NCBI RefSeq assembly: GCF_041146395.1
Contig: NC_090984.1
Span: 79,433,114 to 79,497,113 of the forward strand
From: Eulemur rufifrons
Lineage: Eukaryota > Chordata > Mammalia > Primates > Lemuridae
Reading direction: 5' to 3'
Length of the DNA stretch: 64,000 bases
Within the stretch, counting starts at the first letter, position 1. Every line of letters begins with the position of its first letter. The notes under the pieces were generated by a model that did no database searches, was not told the origin of the DNA, and saw only the letters and a list, made by a program, of their open reading frames with translations. Positions 35,341 through 46,100 of the stretch are shown here, piece after piece. The translations under genes and the position numbers were made by a program.

Positions 35341-36699
35341 TAATTTAATTGATACAGATGCCATTAAAATTATTTTTTAACATTAAGGCAATGTGGAGAA
35401 TGCCCTTAGATATACTTTTAGCACAATTTATTTGAAGTGCAAAAAATAGAGACGACACAGACTGAAATTTGGAATACATGGAGGTTACATCTATAATCAG
35501 TCCACAGAATCTTGAGGTTCTCTGGATATAAATTCACAGAAAACTCTGAAGGACGGCAACGGGGAAGGGCCACTCAGGGAAACCGGAGAGGCAAAGGCTC
35601 TACTCCCCAGGAGGGCTCAGCTTCTGGGTGATTCCAGGCCTGTGTGCCTGCCCATATGTGAGCTTATAGCTAGACTATGCGTTAGGCTCATTAAGCCTTC
35701 AGCACACGATCACGACAGACACATCTCTGTTTTTATTTTGCTATCCATCACATTAGAAGCTGATTTTGCCTTAGTTTGTCAGCACCGAAACAAAATGTCC
35801 CTATTTCTTCCTTCAGCAGCTTACAAGTTGAAAGGTGTATCAAATAGGAACGGGAACACCACGTCACAGTTGAAACATTTATTTTCCTCTGAAAACAATC
35901 TGCAGGCAGTGGAACTGACAATACTTTTCAGCAATGCTTGAGGGCAAATCAAGGACAGATAAAAAAGAACTGGGGTATGTGGTATTTCTCTTTTTTCCCC
36001 CTCCAGTTTAAAGGTACTTTTACATGTAAGGCATCTTTTCCACTAGATGATTGTTTTTAAAGTAGACTTTGGTATGAAAGTATATTTTTTAAGATATGTG
36101 TCCTTTTCATTGTAGACTACAGTGTAAGCCAACCCCTCAACTTAGGGTTATTAAAATGATGGGATCAAAGATTTTCAAACCCATGAGATTGACTAGGAGA
36201 AAATGTTTGGGGCAGGAAGTAAGTACAGAGGATTTTACTTTAATGGCATAGAAAATGCATTTAAAAATTACTATTAATAACACCCTTCTTTTCCCATTAC
36301 ATAAAGACTTATTTGATCATTTTATGCCATAAAATTGGAGTCGTTACATTGACTAATACAGAAAGTAAGGATCACTGAAGAAATGTAAGATCATTTGAGC
36401 TAAGAATTTTGAGGCTCCAATATGGCTTCTAAAACATTAAGCTTCAGTATGCTAATATCTTCTGAGTATCCTGAAAAGGGTTATATTTATGACAGTTTTG
36501 TTCAATATGTGACAAACAGCACGTAATCTCCTCTGTAAAAAGGAATAAAATACCCATTTAGTAGAGATGAATTATTCTTTTACACTATTCAGTTCCATTT
36601 AATAATATATGTCCTGTCTTGCCTTGTACTAAGTTACATTATAGTGACCTGAATAAGTTATAAAATCTCCAGAATAGGCTTTCTCATGTGCACAATCAA

Positions 36700-36810
36700 G
36701 ATAATTTCAGGGACTGTATCTTATGCCTCTTGGTAGCTCCACTACCTCTAATAGGACTTTCTATGAGGCGGGTCCTCAATAACACTTGCTGAGTTAATGA
36801 TTACATGAAT
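36700..36810 (+). mobile_element. L2 LINE 3' end fragment
   Basis: CAGGGACTGTATCTTATGCC, then CTATGAGGCGGGTCCTCAATAACACTTGCTGAGTTAATGA, follows the last 100 bases of L2. Confidence 0.6.
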
Positions 36811-36929
36811 GGTTTCCTACCTCAGTTGTGGTCAGGGAAATCCAGCAATCCATCACTAGAATGCACACTATAGTGTTATTTAACCTTGGAGTTACAAGGA
36901 GTCTTACAGGAGAGCTCATTAAACTCACA

Positions 36930-37345
36930 GTCAATTTAAGAATACCTTCTACATCTGTAAAGCTTGGCCACCTAAATCCAAGTTTAAAAATCTCAATGAC
37001 TGAGAGAGTTCACTGTTCCATTTTCATTCAGCTCCATTTGTTAAACTTTCACAAATTGCTTCCTTGCAACTTGCATATAGAGCTCTGTCCTCTGGACAAC
37101 ACAAAACGAGAAAATTGCCTTTTTATCCTGACAACACTTGAAATTTTTTAAGACTGCCATAATTGTCTCCCTTACTCATTCCTGGTTTAACGTTCTCACA
37201 TCTCTCACCTTTTTATTATTTTCCGGTTTCCAGGACCAGTCTCTTGGTCTTTTATGATATCTGGAGACTTGCCACTGGATATGGTCTAGTTTTTCAATCG
37301 CCTTTTATAAATGCAGAACTCAGAAATGAACAAAATTAAAATACA
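36930..37345 (-). mobile_element. L3/CR1-type LINE fragment, second copy
   Basis: Reversed L3/CR1 order: GAGAGAGTTCACTGTTCCATTTTC, TTGCTTCCTTGCAACTTGCA, AGCTCTGTCCTCTGGACAAC, AATTGTCTCCCTTACTC, and AGAACTCAGAAATGAACAAAATTAAAATACAGCC. It overlaps in consensus with the copy at 21590-22555 and has the same orientation. The 107-codon ORF at 36828-37151 runs through it by chance. Confidence 0.72.
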
Positions 37346-37369
37346 GCCTAGCTGTTTTTAAGTTTTTCC

Positions 37370-38620
37370 TCTTCCTCTTTTGTTTGCAACAGTTTTATCA
37401 TCTTGTAATTAGATGTGGTTGTTCATTATTTACCTCCTTGGAGTCTGAGGACTTTAGATCTGTAGCTTAGTCATCAGTTTTTAAGTTTTATTGATTCCGT
37501 CCCATTTTATTGCTCTTCATTTTCTAGAACTCTAAATTACATGTATGTAGGCACATCACAGTTTTTAAAATACTCTTCTTCATTTCCCCACCTTTTCTCA
37601 CTCTGGGCTTTAATCTGCATTTTCCCGTCATTATCTTCCAGTTCACTAACCCTCTTTTTTGACTTGCCCAGTCTGTCATTAACTCATCCACTGAATTTTT
37701 AATTTTCAGTCAATGCATTTTTTCTGATTCCAGTCCTCTGAGAAAATTCTCTTCTATTTCTTGAAAATATTAATCATAGTTATTTAGGGTTCCTGATAAC
37801 TCCGGTATCTAAATTATCTCTTGGGTCTCTTTCTATTTGTTTTTTTTATTTTTGGTCATCTGAACCTGTTTGTTAGCATGTCATTTAATTTTATGAATAT
37901 TAGATGTGGTCTATAAAATATTGTGAAGGCTCTGGTTGGTCTTATTTTTTATTTCTGCAAACAGAATTTTGTTTTATTCTAGAAGGCAGGTATGGTACAA
38001 TTAAGTGTGGATTTTTAGCTTTTTTAGGGCTGGTGTTTTTTCCAGTTTGCCCTTACTACCACTTCATAGTACTTCTGGGATCAAAACTGCAAACCTGTGG
38101 AATTTACAAGGGCCACTCCACTTTTATGGGCACTAAACTCTAACATCTCTCTCCCCAAGGACCACCAGAGAGTGCTGATAATCTTTGCTCAGCTCTTTGG
38201 TCTCCTGGGAAATGTGACTTCTAGGAGTCTCATCCTGCACATCTGTAGCTTAAGAACTGGTGAATGCCTTCAGAGGAAGTTATACACCATACTCATTTCT
38301 GGTTCAGTTCTCTGAGATTTCTTCCTCACATTCAAATCTACTTGTCAGCCCTGAATGCTAAAGTCTTTCTCCTCAACCCAGCAAGTCTCTTGTAAGCCTC
38401 TGACTTATACTTTCTTCTCACTCTCTCTTCCTTTTGCTGAAAATGGGCAGATTTTGTAAGGAAAAAGTAGAACGATGTCAGGATCATCACTGCAGTCTCT
38501 TCTCTTGAGTATGTTGGCCCAAGTCCTGTCTGCTTTAAGTTTTCACCTGTGTCTCCCGAGAGTTTTTAGTCGGTGATTTTAATTGTGCAGAGTGCAGTGA
38601 GCCTATTACAGTATGAACAT
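37370..38620 (-). mobile_element. Old L1 (L1M-type) 3' UTR-like fragment
   Basis: TTCCAGTTCACTAACCC, CAGTCTGTCATTAACTCATCCACTGAATTTTTAATTTTCAGTCAATGC and later TCCTGATAACTCCGGTATCTAAATTATCT correspond to the reversed 3' UTR of old L1 families. A related reversed block lies at 61225-61730. The exact family is not identified, and the right part (from about 38100) is less certain. Confidence 0.5.
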
Positions 38621-38639
38621 GTTTATACTGAGTATTTAT

Positions 38640-39110
38640 GAAATTCTAAACACTGCACTAAACAACCTACAAAGACAATGGTCGCTACCTTTCACTTTGC
38701 TCAACACAGAAGGTAAGGTTATGTATGTGAGATGATTGTGGGAATGCCAAAGAAAGCATTTATTCTTGAGAATCATTTTTTTGCTTGTTTCTAATTGGAA
38801 ATAATTTCATTGTTTACTTCTGACTTTAAAGCTAATTGATATTCATTGTAAAAAAATCATAAAATAAATAAAACTATGAAAAAAAACAAACTAGAAACTA
38901 CCTTAGTTCCCACCAGGAGAGAGCCAATGTTTTGTTGCATATCCATCAAGACTTTCATGGATGGATGCTTGGAAGGAACAAAACAAAGAGGAATGGAAGG
39001 AAGGATAAAAGGAAGGGTAGGAGGTAGAAAAGAAAGAAAAAGACAGACATCTAGGTTGTGTCAAAAATACTAACTGTGGAAAGGATTATCTGTGAAGCAT
39101 ATATGCATGA
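38640..39110. other. Unassigned sequence with a purine-rich tract
   Basis: 38967-39047 is a GGAA/GAAA-rich tract on the + strand. The 65-codon ORF at 38876-39073 is a by-product of this composition. Confidence 0.45.
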
Positions 39111-39114
39111 GAAA

Positions 39115-39560
39115 AGCAGTGGACTGAAAACTGAAGGCAGAACCTTGGGGACAGCTAAAGTATAAAGCAGGGATAAAGTGAGGTTGGGGAAGTCAGAAAA
39201 AAGGAAACTGAAGTCTCCATGAGCAAGAGAATAGAGTTTCAAGAGGAGGATGTGAGAAGTCTCAAATGCTGCAAAGATTTCTTACAAATACCTTCTACAT
39301 GTGAACCTGATAATATCAGCATTGGTGGCTTAAATGGAACTACTTTGAGTGGAGCCAGATTGCAGACAGGCTAAGCAGAAAGGAGAACAGAGAAATTGAA
39401 GACATCGACTATCAATTATTCTCCTAATAATCTGAACATAAGAGCAAGGAAAGAGATAAAGCAGTGAGTAAAAGCCAAAAAAGGTCTTTAGTTTTAACTC
39501 TGGGGAGACTTGAGCATGTTTAAAACCAGAAGGCAGAAACTGAAAGCGCTGGCAAGTGAG
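39115..39560 (+). mobile_element. Ancient interspersed repeat, family not named
   Basis: AGAACCTTGGGGACAGC, AGTTTCAAGAGGAGGATGTG, TCTCAAATGCTGCAAAG, GAGTGGAGCCAGATTGCAGAC and GAGACTTGAGCATGTTTAAAA occur in the order of a widespread mammalian repeat that I recognise but cannot name confidently. Confidence 0.5.
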
Positions 39561-39804
39561 CATGAAGCTAACAGAATAACATCCCTTACTTGGACGTGGT
39601 AATACAGAATATGATTACCCCTGACCTTTTTTGTATCCAGATTTCAGAACAGGCACATATCAAACTTAAGGCCAAATAAAACACCACATCTTTTTCACAA
39701 GAACTGCTGCCAGGTCAGGCCTTTTCTTCTCAGTGCCTAAGTCTTTGAGAAGTCCTTTTCCTGTACCCAGACACTGCTCTGCTGCATCCCATTTCTGACC
39801 CACC

Positions 39805-39975
39805 ATGGCTTCATTCAATAACTATTTAGTCAGAGCTTACGGCAGGCAGAGTAAGATGCTTATGCAGACTACATCAGTACAAAACAAATAACATTCCGGC
39901 CCTCCTACAGCTTGTGCCCTAGCTGTTAACAGTATGATATATTCTCCCATCTAACAATCATGATACGTATTGGTA
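39805..39975 (-). mobile_element. L2 LINE fragment, reversed 3' end
   Basis: CTTCATTCAATAACTATTTAGTCAGAGC, CAGTACAAAACAAATAACATTCCGGCCCTCCTACAGCTTG match a reversed L2 3' end. Confidence 0.6.
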
Positions 39976-41550
39976 AGAACCTAAAATATGTAAATTCTTT
40001 GGTCAGTGGAAACTTGTAACTTTCCATCTTTCAAATAAAGAAGGAGAGCATGGTCTCTTCTGTCATTCCCTAAGAACAGGTTTCCACTAGATTTTTAGAT
40101 AACAAGACTAGAAAATATTCATAAATACTGCCTAAAATCATAAATACTTTACAGCAACAGAGTTAAGTAAAATAAATGTTTTACAAGTTACATTTAACCT
40201 GGTTTTAAAAGAGCTATGCAATAGTAATAATTGATTAGATTAATACTTATTTTCTTTCAAATGTATTAGTTTCTAGACCAAACTGACCAAATCAAATAAT
40301 TTTCTTCTAATTATACATAGCCTTAAATTCGCTTTTTTACATCTAATTGTGAAACTCATGAATAAGATTATCAATGCATTTTATTTTGTAAAACAATCCA
40401 TCTGTTATACAGGGAAAATAATTTGTGTAACCATCCACTCTTGGGTACAAACTATATGTATTCCAAGAATAATTTCATAAAATTTTCTAGGAAAAATGCA
40501 GATATCATTACCTCCAATAGTATCAAGAAATATTTTAGAGATTTTTTTATAAACTACATCTGCAATACAGCTCATTACTACATAGCTTTAGTGAGTGCCT
40601 TTTGGGATCACCATCCTGAGAAAATGTCTACAAATCAGAGACAGATACCAACTCCATCCTGTATTAGAAAATCTAACATGAGCATTTATTATTTGTATTT
40701 TTATAGAGAAAATTTTATTAAGTAATAAAAAAGAAAAAAGATGTTATTTTTGTAAAGATAAAATGGGAAATCTCCTTTTTTGTTTCATTTTTTTCACAAT
40801 CTTAGTGATCTGTAACAGAGAACTCTACTCCAGCATTCTGAACTCCTGACATGCATTTATGAATTATTTTCTTCTAGGAAAGATATTGAGAATAGTCACC
40901 TAGAACTAAACTTGGAAGAGCAGTTTTTTTGATGCATAAGGGTAAGTAAACATGTTTGACTAAATACTGTTAGACATGTCACAGCCAGAGACTTTTCTGT
41001 TTTAGAAATCTTGTCATTCAAAGCAATTGTGCAATTACGCAAAAGTTTCAAGGTATTTATGACTTTCACATTATATGATTCCAGGCATTCTTCATCATTC
41101 CTGGTCACCATAAAAGTTACATGAATCACATTTTCACTAGTGTACATTTTTTGCTACTTACAAACAGAGGGAACAACAGTCAAAATGAAAGTTAAAATAA
41201 AACAAAAATATTCTCCCAGTGCTCACCTTTATCAAAGTTATAAGTGAATTAAGCTCATGTAATCTGCATTCCTTTAAGTTTCCAGGTTAAAATTAATTTT
41301 CCAAAGGAGAATGAAATGTACTTAGGGAATTAACATTATATTCCTGGTAGAAGATGCAACACTTGGGATCTGGTACCTCTCTTTTAGCAGGAGTTCAAAT
41401 AGGATCACTCTCAAAATGAGGATACAAGATATACAATCACAAAATGTGCATGTGTTATATTGTCCTTCAAAAGCCAATGTTAACAAAGACCCATATTAAA
41501 AGGGAAAGGAAAGTATTTGAACTATTTTAGGCAGCCATTGGATAAATACA
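39976..41550. other. 1.6 kb without genes or recognised repeats
   Basis: ORFs at 40423-40725 and 40896-41147 (minus) carry no recognised domain. Confidence 0.4.
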
Positions 41551-41554
41551 ATAT

Positions 41555-41720
41555 TACTAGGTGTGTGACTTCTTAACCTATCTGAGGTTCAGTCTCTTGT
41601 AAAATGTGGATAATAATAACACCATCACATAGAACTGGTAGGAGAATTAAATAAATTAATTCATAGTAAGCCTTTACAACAGTGCTAGAAACGCAGTATG
41701 CTCTTTGTTGTCATTTTAAA
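41555..41720 (+). mobile_element. MIR SINE
   Basis: Core CTAGGTGTGTGACTTCTTAACCTATCTGAGGTTCAG, then GTAAAATGTGGATAATAATAACACC, GGTAGGAGAATTAAATAAATTAAT, and AGTGCTAGAAACGCAGTATG follow the MIR 3' half. Confidence 0.85.
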
Positions 41721-42769
41721 GCATTAAATTCAGCAGTATTCTTTCATCTTAGTGGGGGAGACTCTTCCTTAAACTTAAGACATGTTGGCAAAGACTTGTT
41801 AAATGTTGACTGCAACATTGAATGCATTTACCCTTTGAAATTAATGAAATAATGCTTTCTTATTTGTGACACTTATCTATATCTATATAGAAACCACCTA
41901 CATTGAAATTAAGTACCCTAGGTGGTTCAGTGTACTGTGTGTTTTATATTCCGAAGTCTGGAAAATCAAGGGAGATAGATCCTGAAAAAGATTTAATGAG
42001 GAAAAGACCAACAAACATATTGCTATGATGAAAGCAAATGTTGTAGAAAATTGGCCACCATAAGAGTTATTCAATAGAAAACACCATATGCAGAGTCTCT
42101 AGTACATCAGAGGGGCTCCTTACAAAGGTGCCGAGCCTTTCACATGATCTGCAGTCAATGCTGCACAGTGAAAGGAGAGCTACAGACTCATCTGCATTGA
42201 ACAGCAGTCCTTGCCCTCTATGTAATTATGACTAATAACCATAAAAGTTTCTCTCTTTGAAGGTGGAGAAAAACTTCTAGTTTTCATCCTACAAATTAAG
42301 GATTATACTATTACATTATTATTATTAAAGAAATACATTAGATATATTCATTTTAGTTGGCATTATAAATGTTTCTCCTTCCTTGGTTTTTTATAACCTT
42401 AACAATTCCTGACTCGGTCTTCTCTTCTTTCTTACTGTCTTCATGATCTTTTCACCTTCCAAGTTTGCCTTAACAGTGGAGTTTCATTTCTAAATCCACT
42501 GCATATTACTGTTTATTTTCTATGAGCTTATCTCTAATGAATTCAACTATCATCCTAATAGTTACCAATAGATCCACATCCTTAGTCCTACCCTCACCTC
42601 TATTCCAGTCCAATATTTCCAGGGACCAGTAGAGCAAATCTACTTTAATATGTTTCCATTACATCATATTCACCTCCTTGCACCACTCTATTAAAATTTA
42701 TCTGTACTTGCTTCTACCTTCCTATTGTACTGTTTCCCACTATTTATACCTCTGAATATTTTTTCTTTG
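41721..42769. other. Unassigned sequence
   Basis: No gene. The pyrimidine-rich stretch at 42370-42730 may be an old LINE remnant, but I could not align it to a family. Confidence 0.35.
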
Positions 42770-43240
42770 TATAAGTTAAAACTTTTTATGTTACAAGCAA
42801 CAGTAGAACCAATCCAAACCCATTTTATTAAAAGAATTTATTGGCTCAGGCAAATTAAAATCCAGACCTAGTTTTGATTTGATTTGAGGTTTTATCCAGT
42901 GCCTCAACCAATGTGATCAATGATCTTATTAAACTGTGATTTCCTATTCTACCTTCCATGGAATCAGCTACATCTTAGGTTCCATAGTGTGGCCTCCAAA
43001 ACAACGTCACACCTTCCCTCGTGGTAGCACCATGGCTGCATCAGCTGGAGCCCTCTAATTCTCATTTTACACTCTCCACCAGAGAAGGCAGCATCTCTTC
43101 TGACAGCATCCACATAATCCTGGGATTATTTTTCCCTTGGCCTGACTTAGGTAATATGTCCATCATTAAATTATTGAGACCAGAGATGGGTCTACTGATT
43201 GAAAGATGTTCTAAAATCTTCCTAGAACATAAAGCTTAGA
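42770..43240. mobile_element. Old interspersed repeat, family not named
   Basis: AGAATTTATTGGCTCAGGCA, GTGGTAGCACCATGGCTGCA, CAGCATCCACATAATCCTGGGATTAT and CCTTGGCCTGACTTAGGTAATATG follow the order of a common mammalian repeat that I cannot name. A 72-codon ORF (43021-43239) lies within it by chance. Confidence 0.45.
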
Positions 43241-43789
43241 ATGGGGTTAGGATAAATCCTTCGAAGGAAAATCAGGGTACTGGAAAAAGGAGAAATAGGC
43301 ACTGGGAAAGAAAGCAACAGATGTCTGTGACATGCCCCAATTAGATTACAAACTCTGAGCACAGATCATGTTGTATATGTTCCAGACTTGTCTCCTATCT
43401 TCCTCCCTTTCATTCTCATAATATCCAGGACTGTAGAAGACCTATTAGTTGGCTTAGTACGTACGTTGTGATTTGCTGATCAATCTGACAGACACATTTT
43501 GAATCAAATAGTTTACATGAACTCATCCAGGACCAGGTTAAATACTTGGAGGATAAGGTAAGAGAAGAGAATTTGTCTTTTCCACCTCCACAAACATAAG
43601 AGGACTCAAAACACAGCTACATATGAGACTATAATTTGAAATCAGCATATACTTTCATGCCTATGTTCTATTTTGGAACATTGAGCATTATGACCTCATT
43701 ACACTATGTCCTGATATCCTGATATTATTCCCGTACATTTTTAATGAATATGTGTCTGTAGTAGACTGGACACTAATTTAGAAGAATAA
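43241..43789. other. Unassigned sequence
   Basis: Nothing recognised. Confidence 0.4.
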
Positions 43790-43794
43790 ATAAC

Positions 43795-43875
43795 TTTTTA
43801 TTGATCATTTTATTAGCTCCAGAGTTCAACAAAAGATACGGCACATAGTAGGTCCTAAATATATTTGTTAAATAG
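43795..43875 (+). mobile_element. L2 LINE 3' end fragment
   Basis: GGCACATAGTAGGTCCTAAATATATTTGTTAAATAG is the last part of an L2. Confidence 0.65.
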
Positions 43876-44099
43876 TATTAATTATTCTATTCTTTGATTA
43901 GTAAAGATAGTAAGCCAAAAGTACAATGTAGCATTCCCTTAGTCATGGCAAATACAGCTGAAGTGGTCAAATTCATTACTGTGAGATGTTCTTTAAAATT
44001 CCCAGGAGGTCCTAGTCTAAGCAGCCTAACCCTTTTTCACCATAGTAATCAAATGGGTCTGGATATGCTTAGGGAGCCTCATGTAACTCAGGAAACTTA

Positions 44100-44230
44100 T
44101 GGGAAAAATATTTTATGGGTGAGATAATGAGGCTCAACAGAGGTTCAAGGGCAGTGACCTGGTGTTGATTAGGTAAGAGTGCTTTGAAATGGGGGAAACA
44201 CCTATTACTCTGATGTATAGTCTAATCGTC
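44100..44230 (-). mobile_element. MIR SINE fragment
   Basis: GAGATAATGAGGCTCAACAGAGGTTCAAGGGCAGTGACCTGG corresponds to the reversed MIR core. Confidence 0.5.
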
Positions 44231-44339
44231 ATGAACTCATACACAAATTCCAGAGTTGAGGTATGAACAAGCAGGAGGTTGGTGGCTACAATTAAAGTGC
44301 CAGTAACAATGAAAAGAGTTGGCTTTGGATTCAGCAGCT

Positions 44340-45529
44340 TTGGCACCAACAAACATAGTAGTTTCTCAGGCACAGGTTGTCTCCATGAGAATACTCACTC
44401 TCTGAACCAGGCCTGAGACTTTGAGACAGTATGCTGGGGCGCCAAGAGAAGAAAAGGTAGAAAATGTCAGATAACATATGATAGATTAAAAGACTACATT
44501 GAAATATACAATTTAAAACCTTCCCAGGAATTCTCAGACTATCTGGAGAGAAATTGTAGAGCCTAAATGTCTTACAGATCTGTCTGGAAAGAGCTGAAGG
44601 AACACAATATTGCCACTCCTCTTGCAGCCCATGCGAAAGCCACTCAGGAAAAGCCTAGGGAAACCCAGATTGTGTCTCAAAATTAGAAACCGAATTGTGA
44701 AAAGTTATGTGCCAGATAACCAATAATGCTAATACGCCAACATGTTTTTTATTTTTGTTTCTTCTGAATATTTGTCATCAGATATTGGATATGTGTCTGT
44801 ATTTTAATTTGTATCTAGCAAAGTGAAAAAAAATTAAAAAGCAGCCATTTAAATTCCATTTGTATCACTTATGCAATTTCTTTCATGTATTATTAACAGG
44901 ATGCTCTAAAACTGAACCTTCATATTTCTGAAGACTTGACAGATACACAGATAAACCAAAATTGAGAGTTGCTTGTTTTTGGTGGTTCTAATAGTAGAAA
45001 CAGGATTTCCTTTTTAGGGCAGGTTCTTTGTTCTGGAAGGAGACATTTTGTTTTCTTCTCTTAGACATGCAGATGTAAGTCAATTACTTACTAGTTTTTT
45101 TAGAGTAACACCTAACTGGAAAATTGCATCAAATGCAAATGGTTTCAATGAAAGGAACAAAAATAACAGCAGTCAGGGGAAGGGGCCACTTTTCTGAAAG
45201 ACCTTGAGAGGAAATTTGCAGTCATTGTGAGGACTTTGCTGTTTTCCCACGATTATAGGACAGGGTTTGGTCAGCTCTTTGTTAGAAATGACACAGAAGA
45301 AGTGGTTCTGAGTTGGGGAGGAGTGGATTTCAGTATTATAGTGACAGGCTGACTAACAGAGGCATATAATGGATCTTAGGAATGGGGATGTTTGATATCA
45401 TAACTTTTAGACAAAAAAAGAAGAGAAAAAGTGAACATGAAATATGTGCAGAGTGAAATTTTTCATCCTTTAACATCCAGTACAATATAGTCCTAAAGGC
45501 ATTGTTTTTCCAAATAAAAGTCACTGTAT
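44340..45529. other. 1.2 kb without genes or recognised repeats
   Basis: Unassigned. The ORF at 45336-45593 (minus) has no recognised domain. Confidence 0.4.
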
Positions 45530-46100
45530 CCGTCAAAATTTTAGCCACAAACCCAAATGGTTTAAAATAACAATTGTTTATTCTCATTCCCATGTCTGCA
45601 GGTCGCCTGAGGATTGGATCAGCAAGTGTAGGCTGCTCTCAGTCTTGCCCTCCAAGTTGACTCCACATGTCTCTTTTTTCTTTTTTTGTTTTTGAGACAG
45701 AGTCTCACTCTGTCACTGGGCTAGAGTGCAGTTGGTATTATCATAGCTCACTGTATCCTTAAACCCCAGGGCTCAAGCAATTCTCCTGCCTCAGCTCTCT
45801 GAATAGCTACAGACATGTACCACCAGGCCTAGCTAATTTTTCTATTTTATGTAGAGACAAGGGTCTCACTCTTGCTCAGGCTGGTCTTGAACTCCTGGCC
45901 TCAAGCAATTCTCCTCCCTTGGCCTCCCAAGGTGCTAGGATTATAGGTGTGAGCCACTGCACCCAGCCTCCAAGCCTCCATGCCTCCACTATCTCTTATG
46001 CTTCTTGGAATAGCAGATTAACTGGGCACTCATGGCAGTGGCAGAGCACAGGAGGGCAGGCCCAATCACACACCGAATGCCATTGTGCGTATCCACTGTT
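45530..46100 (-). mobile_element. Old interspersed repeat split by an Alu
   Basis: The left part at 45530-45672 (ACAAACCCAAATGGTTTAAAATAACAATTG, GTCTGCAGGTCGCCTGAGGA) and the right part at 45969-46100 (CATGGCAGTGGCAGAGCACAGGAGGGCAGGCCCAATCACACA) are consecutive pieces of one reversed old repeat, possibly LTR-derived. I cannot name the family. An Alu sits between them. Confidence 0.5.
45673..45968 (-). mobile_element. Alu SINE
   Basis: It starts with the T-rich complement of the tail, then GAGACAGAGTCTCACTCTGTCACTGG, and ends GGTGTGAGCCACTGCACCCAGCC. It is diverged relative to the other Alus, and no convincing target-site duplication was found. Linker shorter than in the 10693 and 58450 copies. 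Confidence 0.93.

Larger units (their letters stand above)
31848..36699. other. 4.9 kb mostly single-copy; candidate conserved non-coding blocks
   Basis: Besides the 40-bp repeat copy at 32493, a T-rich run at 32272-32298, (TC)n at 33018-33043, an A15 run at 33315-33329 and a 20-bp tandem repeat at 35286-35340, no repeats are recognised. Two stretches stand out as possible regulatory DNA: 34750-35210 (AT-rich with several TAAT/ATTA-type words) and 35540-35880 (locally CpG-rich). Identification needs cross-species conservation. Confidence 0.35.

Noticed and set aside
35642..35941. 99-codon ORF across the CpG-rich block as a coding exon
   Set aside because: No recognisable domain and no convincing splice sites at the edges. 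The CpG content is better treated as a possible regulatory signal.
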